Assembly: GCA_002315735.1 (NCBI GenBank)
Contig: DCIA01000005.1
Location: 1 to 64,000, forward strand
Source: Clostridiales bacterium UBA1738
GTDB taxonomy: Bacteria > Bacillota > Clostridia > UBA1381
Reading direction: 5' to 3'
DNA length: 64,000 nt
Both the position numbers and the translations under genes were made by a program. The notes under the pieces are model-generated. The model worked only from the letters and a program-made list of their open reading frames with translations. It was not told the DNA's origin and ran no database searches. This document shows, one piece after another, positions 43,169 to 51,884 of the stretch. Position 1 is the stretch's first letter; every line of letters starts with the position of its first letter.

Positions 43169-44196
43169 TTTGCTAACTCCTCTTGTATATATTTAAGACT
43201 TGCTATTTTCTCTTTTGTTTGTTCTACCGTAAGAAGTTCTGTGTTATTTGAATTAAACTCAGTAAGTTTATTTCTGTCTTTATCACCTTCGGTAAAGTAT
43301 TTATCGTAGTTTAGACCTCTCTTATCACACGGAACACGGTAGAAATTACCCATATCTATTGCGTTTGCACATTCCTCATTTGTAAGAAGTGTTTCGTACA
43401 TTTTTTCCCCATGTCTAATTCCGATAGTTTTGATATTTTTCTTGTCACCACCAAATAATTCACAAACGGCTTCTGCCTGTGTTTGAATTGTGCATGCAGG
43501 TGCTTTTTGTACCAAAATATCTCCGCTTTCGCCATGTTCAAATGCAAATAGTACAAGGTCAACTGCTTCATCAAGCGACATAATAAACCTTGTCATATTT
43601 CCGTCAGTTAATGTGATTGGTTGCTTTTCTCTGATTTGTTCTATCCAAAGTGGTATTACAGAACCACGAGAACACATAACATTACCATATCTTGTACAAC
43701 ATATCTTTGTTTTCTTTGTTGTTCTGGATTTTGCAACAATAACTTTTTCCATCATTGCTTTTGAAGTTCCCATTGCATTAACAGGATATGCTGCTTTGTC
43801 GGTCGAAAGACAAATTACAGTTTCAACTCCTTCTTCAATGGCAGCAGTTAATACATTCTCTGTTCCTATTACATTTGTTTTTACTGCTTCAATAGGAAAA
43901 AATTCACAAGAAGGAACTTGCTTTAATGCTGCTGCATGGAAAATATAATCAACGCCGTGCATCGCATTTTTAACGCTTTGCAAATCTCTAACATCGCCGA
44001 TATAAAAAGTGACTTTTTCTGAAACTTCAGGATATTTTGCCTGAAATTCATGACGCATATCATCTTGTTTTTTTTCGTCACGAGAAAAAATTCTGATTTC
44101 TCCAATATCAGTTTTTAAAAATCTGTTTAGTACAGCGTTACCAAATGAGCCTGTACCACCTGTAATTAGTAGTGTTTTGTTTTTGAATAAAGACAT
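43165..44196 (-). CDS. capE: UDP-GlcNAc 4,6-dehydratase (5-inverting), CapE-type
   Basis: First step from UDP-GlcNAc towards UDP-L-FucNAc: C6 dehydration with C5 inversion. Extended SDR with the NAD motif GGTGSFGNAV (13-22), the modified active-site region STDKAAYPVNAMGTSKAMME (Met instead of Tyr in YxxxK), RYGNV and the RHGEKMYETLL block near the C-terminus. Length 343. GGAGGAAA precedes the ATG. It could also feed a 4-amino sugar route through the aminotransferase at the head of the cluster. Confidence 0.92.
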   Translation of the reverse strand: MSLFKNKTLLITGGTGSFGNAVLNRFLKTDIGEIRIFSRDEKKQDDMRHEFQAKYPEVSEKVTFYIGDVRDLQSVKNAMHGVDYIFHAAALKQVPSCEFFPIEAVKTNVIGTENVLTAAIEEGVETVICLSTDKAAYPVNAMGTSKAMMEKVIVAKSRTTKKTKICCTRYGNVMCSRGSVIPLWIEQIREKQPITLTDGNMTRFIMSLDEAVDLVLFAFEHGESGDILVQKAPACTIQTQAEAVCELFGGDKKNIKTIGIRHGEKMYETLLTNEECANAIDMGNFYRVPCDKRGLNYDKYFTEGDKDRNKLTEFNSNNTELLTVEQTKEKIASLKYIQEELAK

Positions 44197-44217
44197 ATTT
44201 TTTCCTCCATTATATTT

Positions 44218-45390
44218 TTATAATGTATGTTTAAGACCCATATTTTTGCAATGCTTAGCAAATTCTTTTACTTCGTCAGTGGAAACACCGACATTATTGA
44301 TTTCCCCTGCGATTTTGCTATGTTTATTAATTAATACTCCAAATATCCTATGTATAGCCACAAACGGATATAGTATCTTATATTTTTTTATAATCGGGTA
44401 TTTTAAAACCATATACTTATAAGGCAAAAATACTTTTTTGGTTAGTTGAAGGATTTTGCTAAAACCGCCTACATTACTTCCCGATTCTCGATATAATGTT
44501 GTAATTTCTTCAATTTTTTCTTTGCCTTTAATTGTATCCCCTATTATACAATTTTCCATTTCCCTTGTAATATCGGTATATTCTGCATTTTCAAACCAAC
44601 ACAAAGATAGGCTCAAAAGATTTTTTGCAAATTCCGTAAGTCCTATTTTTTGAAGCTGAGATTCTATATATTCGTTATCACAGCCCTGCCTTTGTTTTTC
44701 CTTGTTTATCAAATAAATATCAAGAACATCTTTAATGTCGCAATCTGCAATAAGATAGTGTTTGGCAATGTGTGAAATATTATAGATATAAAAATCTTCA
44801 TACTTCATTTCACGCTCAAACTTTCCATCTATTTTTCTTGCAAAATTCCAACCGTCTCCAAAGAATTTATATAAATCCTTATTATAGTTAGGCACTAAAC
44901 TTTTATGGAGTTCTATGTCCATTGCCGGCTTTTTTGTGTAGATTAGTTCATGTTGACTTTCCGTATTAAAACTATATCCTAGTTTTTGCATTATTTTATC
45001 AATATCTTGATATTGCTTTTCTTTTATCAAAATATCAACATCACACATATTTCGCATAGCAGGAATTGGATATAGATTTTTTGAAAAAACACCTTTTAGT
45101 GGCATAAAATCAATACCGTTTCTTTCAAACTCATCAAAAAGTATTTTTGCTTCTGCCTCTTGCGTACAATACTTAAAAAGGGCAACAGACCACTTTTTTG
45201 AGAATGTTTCCAAAACACTTTTTGGAACATTTTTATTCTGAGAAATCACATAAGCAATAACAGAATCAACCTTATGAATTTTGGAAACATCATATATTTC
45301 TTGCCATTTTGTATTTTCGTCCCACTCATATATTCTATTTTGTAAAATAAGTTTTATTGCAGTTATAACCTGCATAGTTGAGTTTGTCAT
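44218..45390 (-). CDS. Nucleotidyltransferase-fold protein (NTP_transf_5-like)
   Basis: A 390-residue cytosolic protein. The segment DFMPLKGVFSKNLYPIPAMRNMCDVDILIKEKQY (about 103-137) fits the uncharacterised nucleotidyltransferase family in which Arg-x-x-x-Asp-Hyd-Asp supplies the metal ligands. A helical region follows. Such genes are frequent in capsule and surface-polysaccharide loci, but no reaction has been assigned to my knowledge. Weak AAGGAAC precedes the ATG. Confidence 0.8.
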   Translation of the reverse strand: MTNSTMQVITAIKLILQNRIYEWDENTKWQEIYDVSKIHKVDSVIAYVISQNKNVPKSVLETFSKKWSVALFKYCTQEAEAKILFDEFERNGIDFMPLKGVFSKNLYPIPAMRNMCDVDILIKEKQYQDIDKIMQKLGYSFNTESQHELIYTKKPAMDIELHKSLVPNYNKDLYKFFGDGWNFARKIDGKFEREMKYEDFYIYNISHIAKHYLIADCDIKDVLDIYLINKEKQRQGCDNEYIESQLQKIGLTEFAKNLLSLSLCWFENAEYTDITREMENCIIGDTIKGKEKIEEITTLYRESGSNVGGFSKILQLTKKVFLPYKYMVLKYPIIKKYKILYPFVAIHRIFGVLINKHSKIAGEINNVGVSTDEVKEFAKHCKNMGLKHTL

Positions 45391-45422
45391 TAATTCGTTC
45401 CTTATATTAAATCGATATAAAA

Positions 45423-46049
45423 TTATATATCATATTTTTCAATAAATTTATCAATATCAAAGAATTCATCATATCTGTCTGCAATAGTTTTATCGTCCCA
45501 ATCCCACCATTTTATGCGATTTAAAGCTTCAATTTGTTCAGGGCTGAATCTATACCTAATTATTCTTGCCGGAACACCACCAACAATTGCATAATCCGGA
45601 ACATCTTTTGTCACTACTGCACCACTACCTATTATTGCACCATTTCCAATATTAACCCCTGCAATAATGCTTGCGTTTCTTCCGACCCAAACATCGTTGC
45701 CAATCGTTGTTTTTTTAGATGCAATATGCTCATCAAAAACCTGTTTTTGCTTTTTGTGTGGCAACAACTTGTCAAATTCCGGATATCTCCACGATGCAAA
45801 TAAAAATTGATGTGTTGTAACTCCCATATAATGAGTTTGTACCACTGCCGAATTGTGACCGAAACTACAAAAAGCACCAATCTTTTCAATGAAATTCATA
45901 TCATATTCGCCCGGATTTGCCAATGGGCCATAACAATGCTTTCCGATGCGATCTCCATAATCTATGGTATTGTTTGCCTTTTCAAGAATCATGCCAATCT
46001 TTCTGTTAATTATCTGAAATTTCGAAATAATTTTGCTTTTTGCACACAT
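45423..46049 (-). CDS. Hexapeptide-repeat acetyltransferase (CatB/Vat-like)
   Basis: A 208-residue left-handed beta-helix acyltransferase. The C-terminal half shows hexapeptide repeats and the family block [49 protein letters not shown] (about 115-160). The His in [14 protein letters not shown] resembles the catalytic His of xenobiotic acetyltransferases. In this cluster the likely job is O- or N-acetylation of a sugar nucleotide or lipid-linked sugar. GGGGTAG precedes the ATG. Confidence 0.87.
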   Translation of the reverse strand: MCAKSKIISKFQIINRKIGMILEKANNTIDYGDRIGKHCYGPLANPGEYDMNFIEKIGAFCSFGHNSAVVQTHYMGVTTHQFLFASWRYPEFDKLLPHKKQKQVFDEHIASKKTTIGNDVWVGRNASIIAGVNIGNGAIIGSGAVVTKDVPDYAIVGGVPARIIRYRFSPEQIEALNRIKWWDWDDKTIADRYDEFFDIDKFIEKYDI

Positions 46050-46053
46050 ACTA

Positions 46054-46974
46054 CTACCCCTTTTTTATTCTATCAAGAAACCACTTTATATCCATATTTT
46101 TTTCATACCATTTTGATGGTTTATAATCTTTGTCTTCTAATATATAGTCAAGCAAGGTGCCTGCCGGCACAAACCAACCGTTTTTTGACGCAATATAGTC
46201 TATTGCTTTTTTAAAGTCTTCATTTAGATCTCCGTTTTCATCAACAAACTCATACCCAAAATGAGTGTAGGCAATACAAGCGCCATTTTCTTTTATAAGT
46301 TTATCTACATTTTCCTTTTTTAATAGGCTGAGCATACTAGAAAGTCGCATTCCATCAGATGAACTAAACCAATAGTTTGAAAATTCTTCCTTTCCCGTTT
46401 CTCTATAAACAAATTTCGGGTCTATTTTTAATGTGTTGATTCCGTTAAAAGTTCTGTTTCTTATATATTTTACATTTTCTTTAACAAAATCTCCCCAAAA
46501 ATATTCACTATTTTTTTTAGTACCCAAGGACGCAATTTCACTTCTTCTTAGATTATAAATAAATTTAACTATTTTAGATGAAAATCTTCTGCCGCCCCAG
46601 TAGATATTTTCAGTATTATTACTATGATTTATATGTAAACTCGGATATTCGCCTAATTCATTTTTGAATTTTTCCAACGCCTCTAATGTTTCTTCACGAT
46701 TAAAAGTTCCTGAGCCGGCATTATGAAAACCTATTTCAAACCCACGCTTCTTTAAAAGTTTTAAATAGTCTAGATATTCTTTTCTTTCAAAACTATCACC
46801 TTTATAAACATCATCACGAGGTGGGAAAACCCAACAGGTTTTTGTAGTAATAATACCTTTTTCATATAAATAATCATAGACGGGCTTAATATTTTCTAGT
46901 GTTGCCCCATCGGTATCATCAACAATAGTAAATGCAAAATCATACCCATTTGGCCATTTAATATCTCTTTTCAT
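46054..46974 (-). CDS. NodB-like (polysaccharide-deacetylase superfamily) protein
   Basis: A 306-residue protein predicted as a (beta/alpha) barrel. [24 protein letters not shown] (about 13-36) replaces the usual TFDDG motif with a DDTDG that keeps the two acidic residues, and [21 protein letters not shown] (about 80-100) has His followed by small residues in the position of the metal-binding HxxxH, though only one His is retained there. TYTHFGYEF near 243 could supply another. There is no signal peptide. It may act on a cytosolic or lipid-linked sugar; activity is uncertain. Confidence 0.7.
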   Translation of the reverse strand: MKRDIKWPNGYDFAFTIVDDTDGATLENIKPVYDYLYEKGIITTKTCWVFPPRDDVYKGDSFERKEYLDYLKLLKKRGFEIGFHNAGSGTFNREETLEALEKFKNELGEYPSLHINHSNNTENIYWGGRRFSSKIVKFIYNLRRSEIASLGTKKNSEYFWGDFVKENVKYIRNRTFNGINTLKIDPKFVYRETGKEEFSNYWFSSSDGMRLSSMLSLLKKENVDKLIKENGACIAYTHFGYEFVDENGDLNEDFKKAIDYIASKNGWFVPAGTLLDYILEDKDYKPSKWYEKNMDIKWFLDRIKKG

Positions 46975-46976
46975 AG

Positions 46977-47696
46977 TTAAAACAAGTTATGTCCTTTCCT
47001 ATATTGTAGTATTCTATGATAATCTTCAATAATGTCCACTTCTGACCAAAACATACCTTTTACATCATGCAGATATATGTTTTTTTCCGGTATCATATCA
47101 TACATAACACTTTCCCACCAAACACCATGCTTTTGAGAATTTATCATCTCTATCATATGCTCTTTATATGTCTTTACAAAGTCAACATCAAGAACTCCAA
47201 TACCTACACATTCGCCTGTTGTTTCATCCTGTGTTAAGTCCTTACCATATTTTCTTAGTATTTTATCTTCACCAAAGTTAAAGCGAAAATCTGCCTCTAA
47301 AATTCTTGATGAATCGGTTAATAAAACAGGGCTTTTCTGTACTTTTAATAATTCATCTATGATTTCCGGTACAACATATACATCACCACTCATAATAAGC
47401 AGTTTTTCATTTTCGTCTATGTATTCTTTTGCAAACCACATTGATACAATACCATTTGTTATATCAAAAAATGGGTTGTAGACTATATTAATATCCTTAT
47501 CCTTGATATTCTTTTTTATATAGTCTGCCTTATATCCTAAAACAAGAGTTATTTCTTTTATACCTTTTTCTTTAAGTAGGCTTATTGTATAGTCAATAAG
47601 CGTTGTTCCACCTATATCTACCATACATTTCGGTTTTTCATTTATGTGCTTACTGATTCTTGAGCCAACACCTGCAGCTAAAATAATTGCTTTCAT
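46977..47696 (-). CDS. LicC-like nucleotidyltransferase
   Basis: A 239-residue GT-A-fold nucleotidyltransferase with MKAIILAAGVGSRI (1-14), KPKCMVDIGGTTLIDYTI and MSGDVYVV near 100 (metal Asp). The pattern is closest to phosphocholine/phosphonate cytidylyltransferases such as LicC, but glucose-1-phosphate-type thymidylyl- or guanylyltransferases look similar. The ATG at 47696 has GAGGAG upstream. The following gene upstream in the transcript is a LicD, so a CDP-linked phospho-donor used by LicD is plausible; no choline kinase or transporter is nearby. Confidence 0.82.
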   Translation of the reverse strand: MKAIILAAGVGSRISKHINEKPKCMVDIGGTTLIDYTISLLKEKGIKEITLVLGYKADYIKKNIKDKDINIVYNPFFDITNGIVSMWFAKEYIDENEKLLIMSGDVYVVPEIIDELLKVQKSPVLLTDSSRILEADFRFNFGEDKILRKYGKDLTQDETTGECVGIGVLDVDFVKTYKEHMIEMINSQKHGVWWESVMYDMIPEKNIYLHDVKGMFWSEVDIIEDYHRILQYRKGHNLF

Positions 47697-47707
47697 AAAA
47701 TTTCTCC

Positions 47708-48511
47708 TCAAATTCTACATTCTACAATATTATGAATTGGTTGCTGTTTTTCTAATGGTGGCAGTTTCATATAATCTCCATAACATTTTTTTAATATTTC
47801 GTCATAATTTTTTGGAACCGGATACATCTTCCCGCAAAACTCAACATCAATCAAATCTTCCACATCAGATTCTGTAAATTTTGGCCAATATCTTCCTCTA
47901 TGCGAAAGTTGATTCTTATATTTTGTATCAAACAAATTGAAATATTGCATTGTAAATTCAGTTACCCATCTGCACAATTTAAGAGGAAACATTGAGTAGG
48001 TTACTCTTTTTAGTACATTGTTTGTCAATTTTCCATCTTTTCTTAGTTTAAAATCTCTAACTGACTGCATTTTTATTAAAATGGCAGTTTGCAAATTATA
48101 AAATGGCAAACAAATGTTATCAAGTGGAAAAATATCAATATAAATTCCACTTGTCATATTTATATTAGAGAAAATATCTTCTACATATCTTGTGCCAACT
48201 TTTTCAATCTTCATAATAGATAACGGATAGTGAATATCCTCATAATAGTCCATACTGCAAAACTCTTTTGGCAATTCTGTTTTTATGGCTTTTTTGAATT
48301 TATTATAATTTTCTCGTGTCATCCATAAATCAATATCATCATCCCACGGAATAAAACCCTTATGTCTTATTGCGCCTAAAAGTGTTCCACCTGACAAAAA
48401 ATATTTAATATTATTTTTCTTGCATATTTCATCAACTGCATCTAATATTTGTAATTGAACATTATGAATATCATCAAGTGATACTCCGCAAATCTCATAA
48501 TTAGTGCTCAT
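47708..48511 (-). CDS. LicD-family phosphotransferase (first copy)
   Basis: A 267-residue LicD protein with the diagnostic stretch GGTLLGAIRHKGF (41-53) and PWDDDID (55-61). LicD enzymes transfer phosphocholine, phosphoribitol or similar groups from a CDP donor to sugars. The C-terminal CYGDYMKLPP is also conserved in the family. It lies next to a LicC-like gene and a NodB-like gene. The true substituent cannot be read from sequence. Confidence 0.92.
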   Translation of the reverse strand: MSTNYEICGVSLDDIHNVQLQILDAVDEICKKNNIKYFLSGGTLLGAIRHKGFIPWDDDIDLWMTRENYNKFKKAIKTELPKEFCSMDYYEDIHYPLSIMKIEKVGTRYVEDIFSNINMTSGIYIDIFPLDNICLPFYNLQTAILIKMQSVRDFKLRKDGKLTNNVLKRVTYSMFPLKLCRWVTEFTMQYFNLFDTKYKNQLSHRGRYWPKFTESDVEDLIDVEFCGKMYPVPKNYDEILKKCYGDYMKLPPLEKQQPIHNIVECRI

Positions 48512-48521
48512 TTTAATTCTC

Positions 48522-49673
48522 CTATATTATTGATTTTAATATAATATCAAGTCTTTTTGCCGAGTCTGTCCACAAATAATTTTTTATTGCTGTTTCATAT
48601 CCATTTTGCGCTATCCGGTTATGTTTTTGAGGATTGTTCATTGCAAAAATAATAGCATCTGCGATTTCATCAGCAGATTTTGGATTTACTAAATATCCAT
48701 TTTCTCTGTCCACTATTATTTCATCAATGCCACAGCCTATAACTCCAAGACAGGCGACTTTCGAAGCCATTGCTTCCAGATACACACACCCTAATGCTTC
48801 AAAATATGACGGCATAATAAGGAAATTACTTTCTCTTATCTTTTCTGCTACTTTTTCATAATTAAGTTCACCAAAAAACTCTGTTTCTTTTTCTATATTA
48901 AGTATCTTAACATATTCTTTGTATTCATTCAATAGTGGGCCACTGCCTACTATATCCAAACTAAATTTTTGATTTGGTCTTGCTTTTTTCACCTTGGATA
49001 AAGCCTCAAACAAATACCTGTGTCCTTTTATTTCAATTAAATTTGCTACAATAATAATTTTGAATATGTCTGTAGCTTCCGTATCTTTATGGTGGAAAAT
49101 TTCGTTATCAACACCATTATATACAGTAAATACCTTTTTCGCTTTTGTGTTTTTTCTTACAATGTCACAAACCTTATCACTTACACCAATGACACAATCC
49201 ATTTTGCCAATAAGTCTTCTTTTACTCACTTTTTGAATATTAGTTAGCCATTTATGCTTATCATAATAATAATTACTGAAAACATTAAGCCCATGATAAT
49301 GTATATATATCGGTATTTTAGATTTATTTGCATATTTTGTTATTGTATTTACTAATGGAAGTGTACACATATTCATTGCAATAACATCCGGCAAAAATCC
49401 ATCACATTCTACTGCTAATCTTTTAATAAATTCGGGATAAACATAGTTTGTAATTATAGAAAACTTGTTTGTCTTATATCCTATATGTTTTATTTCAAAT
49501 TCTTTAAATCTGCTCTTTTTTATTTCTCCATCTGATAACTTATTATCAGGATATACCAAAAGTATATCGTATCCCAATTTTTTAAGTTCTGAAATCTGCT
49601 GATATAAATAAATACAATAGTATGGTTTTTCATTGCTCGGAAACAATGTTGTAATATATACCATTTTAGTCAT
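48522..49673 (-). CDS. Glycosyltransferase, GT4 family
   Basis: A 383-residue GT-B enzyme. The C-terminal donor domain shows VANLIEIKGHRYLFEAL (about 211-227), IVGSGPLL and the E-x7-E motif region MPSYFEALGCVYLEAMASKVACLG near 287-310. It transfers a nucleotide-activated sugar with retention. AAGGAG precedes the ATG, which overlaps the upstream gene's stop as ATGA. The acceptor and donor sugars are unknown. Confidence 0.92.
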   Translation of the reverse strand: MTKMVYITTLFPSNEKPYYCIYLYQQISELKKLGYDILLVYPDNKLSDGEIKKSRFKEFEIKHIGYKTNKFSIITNYVYPEFIKRLAVECDGFLPDVIAMNMCTLPLVNTITKYANKSKIPIYIHYHGLNVFSNYYYDKHKWLTNIQKVSKRRLIGKMDCVIGVSDKVCDIVRKNTKAKKVFTVYNGVDNEIFHHKDTEATDIFKIIIVANLIEIKGHRYLFEALSKVKKARPNQKFSLDIVGSGPLLNEYKEYVKILNIEKETEFFGELNYEKVAEKIRESNFLIMPSYFEALGCVYLEAMASKVACLGVIGCGIDEIIVDRENGYLVNPKSADEIADAIIFAMNNPQKHNRIAQNGYETAIKNYLWTDSAKRLDIILKSII

Positions 49674-50842
49674 ATTTGCTTTCTCCTTATATGATTATAC
49701 ATATCTTTTTGACAAATTGGTTCTGCCTTGCTGCATGGCCCATCTAAAAACAAATTAGTGTCGCCATTTTTAATAATACAATTACATAGTTCCATCAATC
49801 TTGTTGCAGCAACCTTTGCATTCCATAATTCTTTTATGGTGTTATATGCTGTTTTTCCCACTTCTTCTTGGAGTAATGTATTATCGAGCAAATTTTTAAC
49901 ATTTTTATATAGCTCTTCAAAATTGCCATTTTCATATATATAAGCATTTTTATTATCATTAATCAAAAACGGTGCTGAACCTATGGCATGACTTGCAACA
50001 ACCGCACAACCACAATTCATAGATTCGTTTAATACAGCTCCCCAACCCTCACCAAAATCACTGGTAAAGATATGGATTCCCGCCTTGCACATATATTCAT
50101 TTACCTCAGAAGGAGTAACAAATCCTATTAAATTTACATAATTTTCTAAATTATATTCTTTTATTTTATTTTCCAGATACTCTTTCATATCCCCTTCGCC
50201 AATAATATTCATCTTAAAAGAATACCCATCATTTTTTAATTGTTTTGCTACAAGAACTGCAAGTTCAGGATGCTTCCAATCTATCAATCTTGCTACCCAT
50301 ACGATTTCATTTTTATTTTTATTTCTTATTAATTCATCAATATCATATGTATAGTCCTCGGGAAAATATCCCCATTTATAGCACTTATTATTGTAATTAC
50401 CAAAAATAGCAGCGTCACCTGCCGTATAGGCACTGGCACACAACATATAAAGAGGATAGTTTTTATATCTATAATGATGTATTAGGCTACCTGCAAAAGC
50501 TTTTAAAAAATTTTTTAAATTAACTCCATTTTTATAAAATCTTTCTGAATACCTAAATGTTATTTTTCTGTTTTTTAATCTGTTTTTTATTAGTTTATCT
50601 GATGCTGAGCCTATAATAACACAATCTGCACAATCTATCAAGTTTTGAACTTCTTTCATATTATTGTTTTCTAATAGTTTAAAATATTTATAATCATTGC
50701 CATTAGGGTACTTATCTTCTTTGCCAATCGGAATTGTTTTCTCAGCAACAAAAGTATAGTCATCTCCCAATAGTTTATAAAATTCATCTGATATCGGCAC
50801 TTGATGCCATGTTAATCTATTAGTAACAAATACAAGTTTCAT
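49670..50842 (-). CDS. Glycosyltransferase, GT4-like
   Basis: A 390-residue GT-B protein. The C-terminal half has IVWVARLIDWKHPELAVLVAKQL (about 180-202), IIGEGDMKEYLE and TSDFGEGWGAVLNESMNCGCAVVAS (about 277-301), the GT4 donor-binding site. The N-terminal half is specific to this protein. A 30-residue hydrophilic tail containing several Cys and His follows the domain. It is in the middle of the cluster with a 4-nt overlap to the next gene. Confidence 0.88.
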   Translation of the reverse strand: MKLVFVTNRLTWHQVPISDEFYKLLGDDYTFVAEKTIPIGKEDKYPNGNDYKYFKLLENNNMKEVQNLIDCADCVIIGSASDKLIKNRLKNRKITFRYSERFYKNGVNLKNFLKAFAGSLIHHYRYKNYPLYMLCASAYTAGDAAIFGNYNNKCYKWGYFPEDYTYDIDELIRNKNKNEIVWVARLIDWKHPELAVLVAKQLKNDGYSFKMNIIGEGDMKEYLENKIKEYNLENYVNLIGFVTPSEVNEYMCKAGIHIFTSDFGEGWGAVLNESMNCGCAVVASHAIGSAPFLINDNKNAYIYENGNFEELYKNVKNLLDNTLLQEEVGKTAYNTIKELWNAKVAATRLMELCNCIIKNGDTNLFLDGPCSKAEPICQKDMYNHIRRKQI

Positions 50843-50863
50843 TATATGCTCCTTAAATCCAAA

Positions 50864-51856
50864 CTAATTTTCAAACGATGATTTTTCCGGATATAAATCA
50901 TTAAATGTTTTTAATAACATTTGCTTTTTATTTTCAAAATCAATATTCTCTACAGTATCGTTAATACATATAGTTTTATGTATATTTTTTTTCAAATCTT
51001 CTATCAGTGCGTTTTCATTTATACCTATTGTGTACATTTTATGAACGTTAGTCCTTCTTGGTACAAAATCACCTTTTGCTAAGTGCCAATATCTAAAAAC
51101 ATATTGATTTACATCACTTCTGTCCCTAAATTTGTGGCTTGCAGTATTATTTAATAAATCACCATACTCTTTCCACACTTCATCATATGTTTGCTTTCTG
51201 TATGGCTGTGGGCCATGAAAATTATAAAATGCTGAAAACAACTTATTATTGCATAGCAAGATATTTTTTATACTCATCTTTCCATACTTTAAAGAAAACC
51301 ATTTGTTTAAGTTACTAATCATACAGTTTTTTCTGTCAAACTTATTATTAATGACTGCTATATCATTTACTAAGTAATGCACAAACGGATCTCCCGGCAT
51401 AAATGGCGATAGATTAGATAGTATCAAAGAATCTTTGGGGCTTCCTTTTTCAAAAAAGTCACTCGGGGATAGATAATCGTTTATAAAAAAATCATCATTA
51501 AAATAAACAAAACTATCACTTATTCCATCGATTTTATTAAAAAACAATTCAATAACATGGGAACTAAAAGTCGGTAAGTATTCACTTGGAATATAGTCTT
51601 TGTGGTCAACTAAGTTTAGTTTTGGATTCTTTGTATTAAGCCAAGATGGTACTTGTCCACAGGTTACAAAATGAATTTTATTAACCCAAGGTGCATATTT
51701 TTCAACCATTCTGAACCAATAAACTAAAATATCCCAATCTCTATAATGTTGTGCCTCATTTCGTGAATTACGTTCTCCGCTATATTTACTTTTTTCTTCC
51801 AACCATTTTTCATCGCTTCCATCTACCCAAGTTAATACAAAATCTATTTTTTCCAA
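50864..51856 (-). CDS. Stealth-family sugar-phosphate transferase
   Basis: A 330-residue protein of the Stealth (capsule hexose-1-phosphate transferase) family. CR1 is IDFVLTWVDGSDEKW at the N-terminus, CR2 the RDWDILVYWFRMVEKYAPWV to FVTCGQVPSWL region (about 40-75) with SSHVIEL near 98, and CR3 the FNDDFFI motif near 120. Such enzymes form sugar-phosphate-sugar bonds and resemble human GNPTAB. I prefer the TTG at 51856, 6 nt after GGGGTGA; the frame is open to a GTG at 51865 that sits inside the ribosome site. Confidence 0.9.
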   Translation of the reverse strand: MEKIDFVLTWVDGSDEKWLEEKSKYSGERNSRNEAQHYRDWDILVYWFRMVEKYAPWVNKIHFVTCGQVPSWLNTKNPKLNLVDHKDYIPSEYLPTFSSHVIELFFNKIDGISDSFVYFNDDFFINDYLSPSDFFEKGSPKDSLILSNLSPFMPGDPFVHYLVNDIAVINNKFDRKNCMISNLNKWFSLKYGKMSIKNILLCNNKLFSAFYNFHGPQPYRKQTYDEVWKEYGDLLNNTASHKFRDRSDVNQYVFRYWHLAKGDFVPRRTNVHKMYTIGINENALIEDLKKNIHKTICINDTVENIDFENKKQMLLKTFNDLYPEKSSFEN

Positions 51857-51884
51857 GAATTTCACCCCGCTTATTATATGATAT

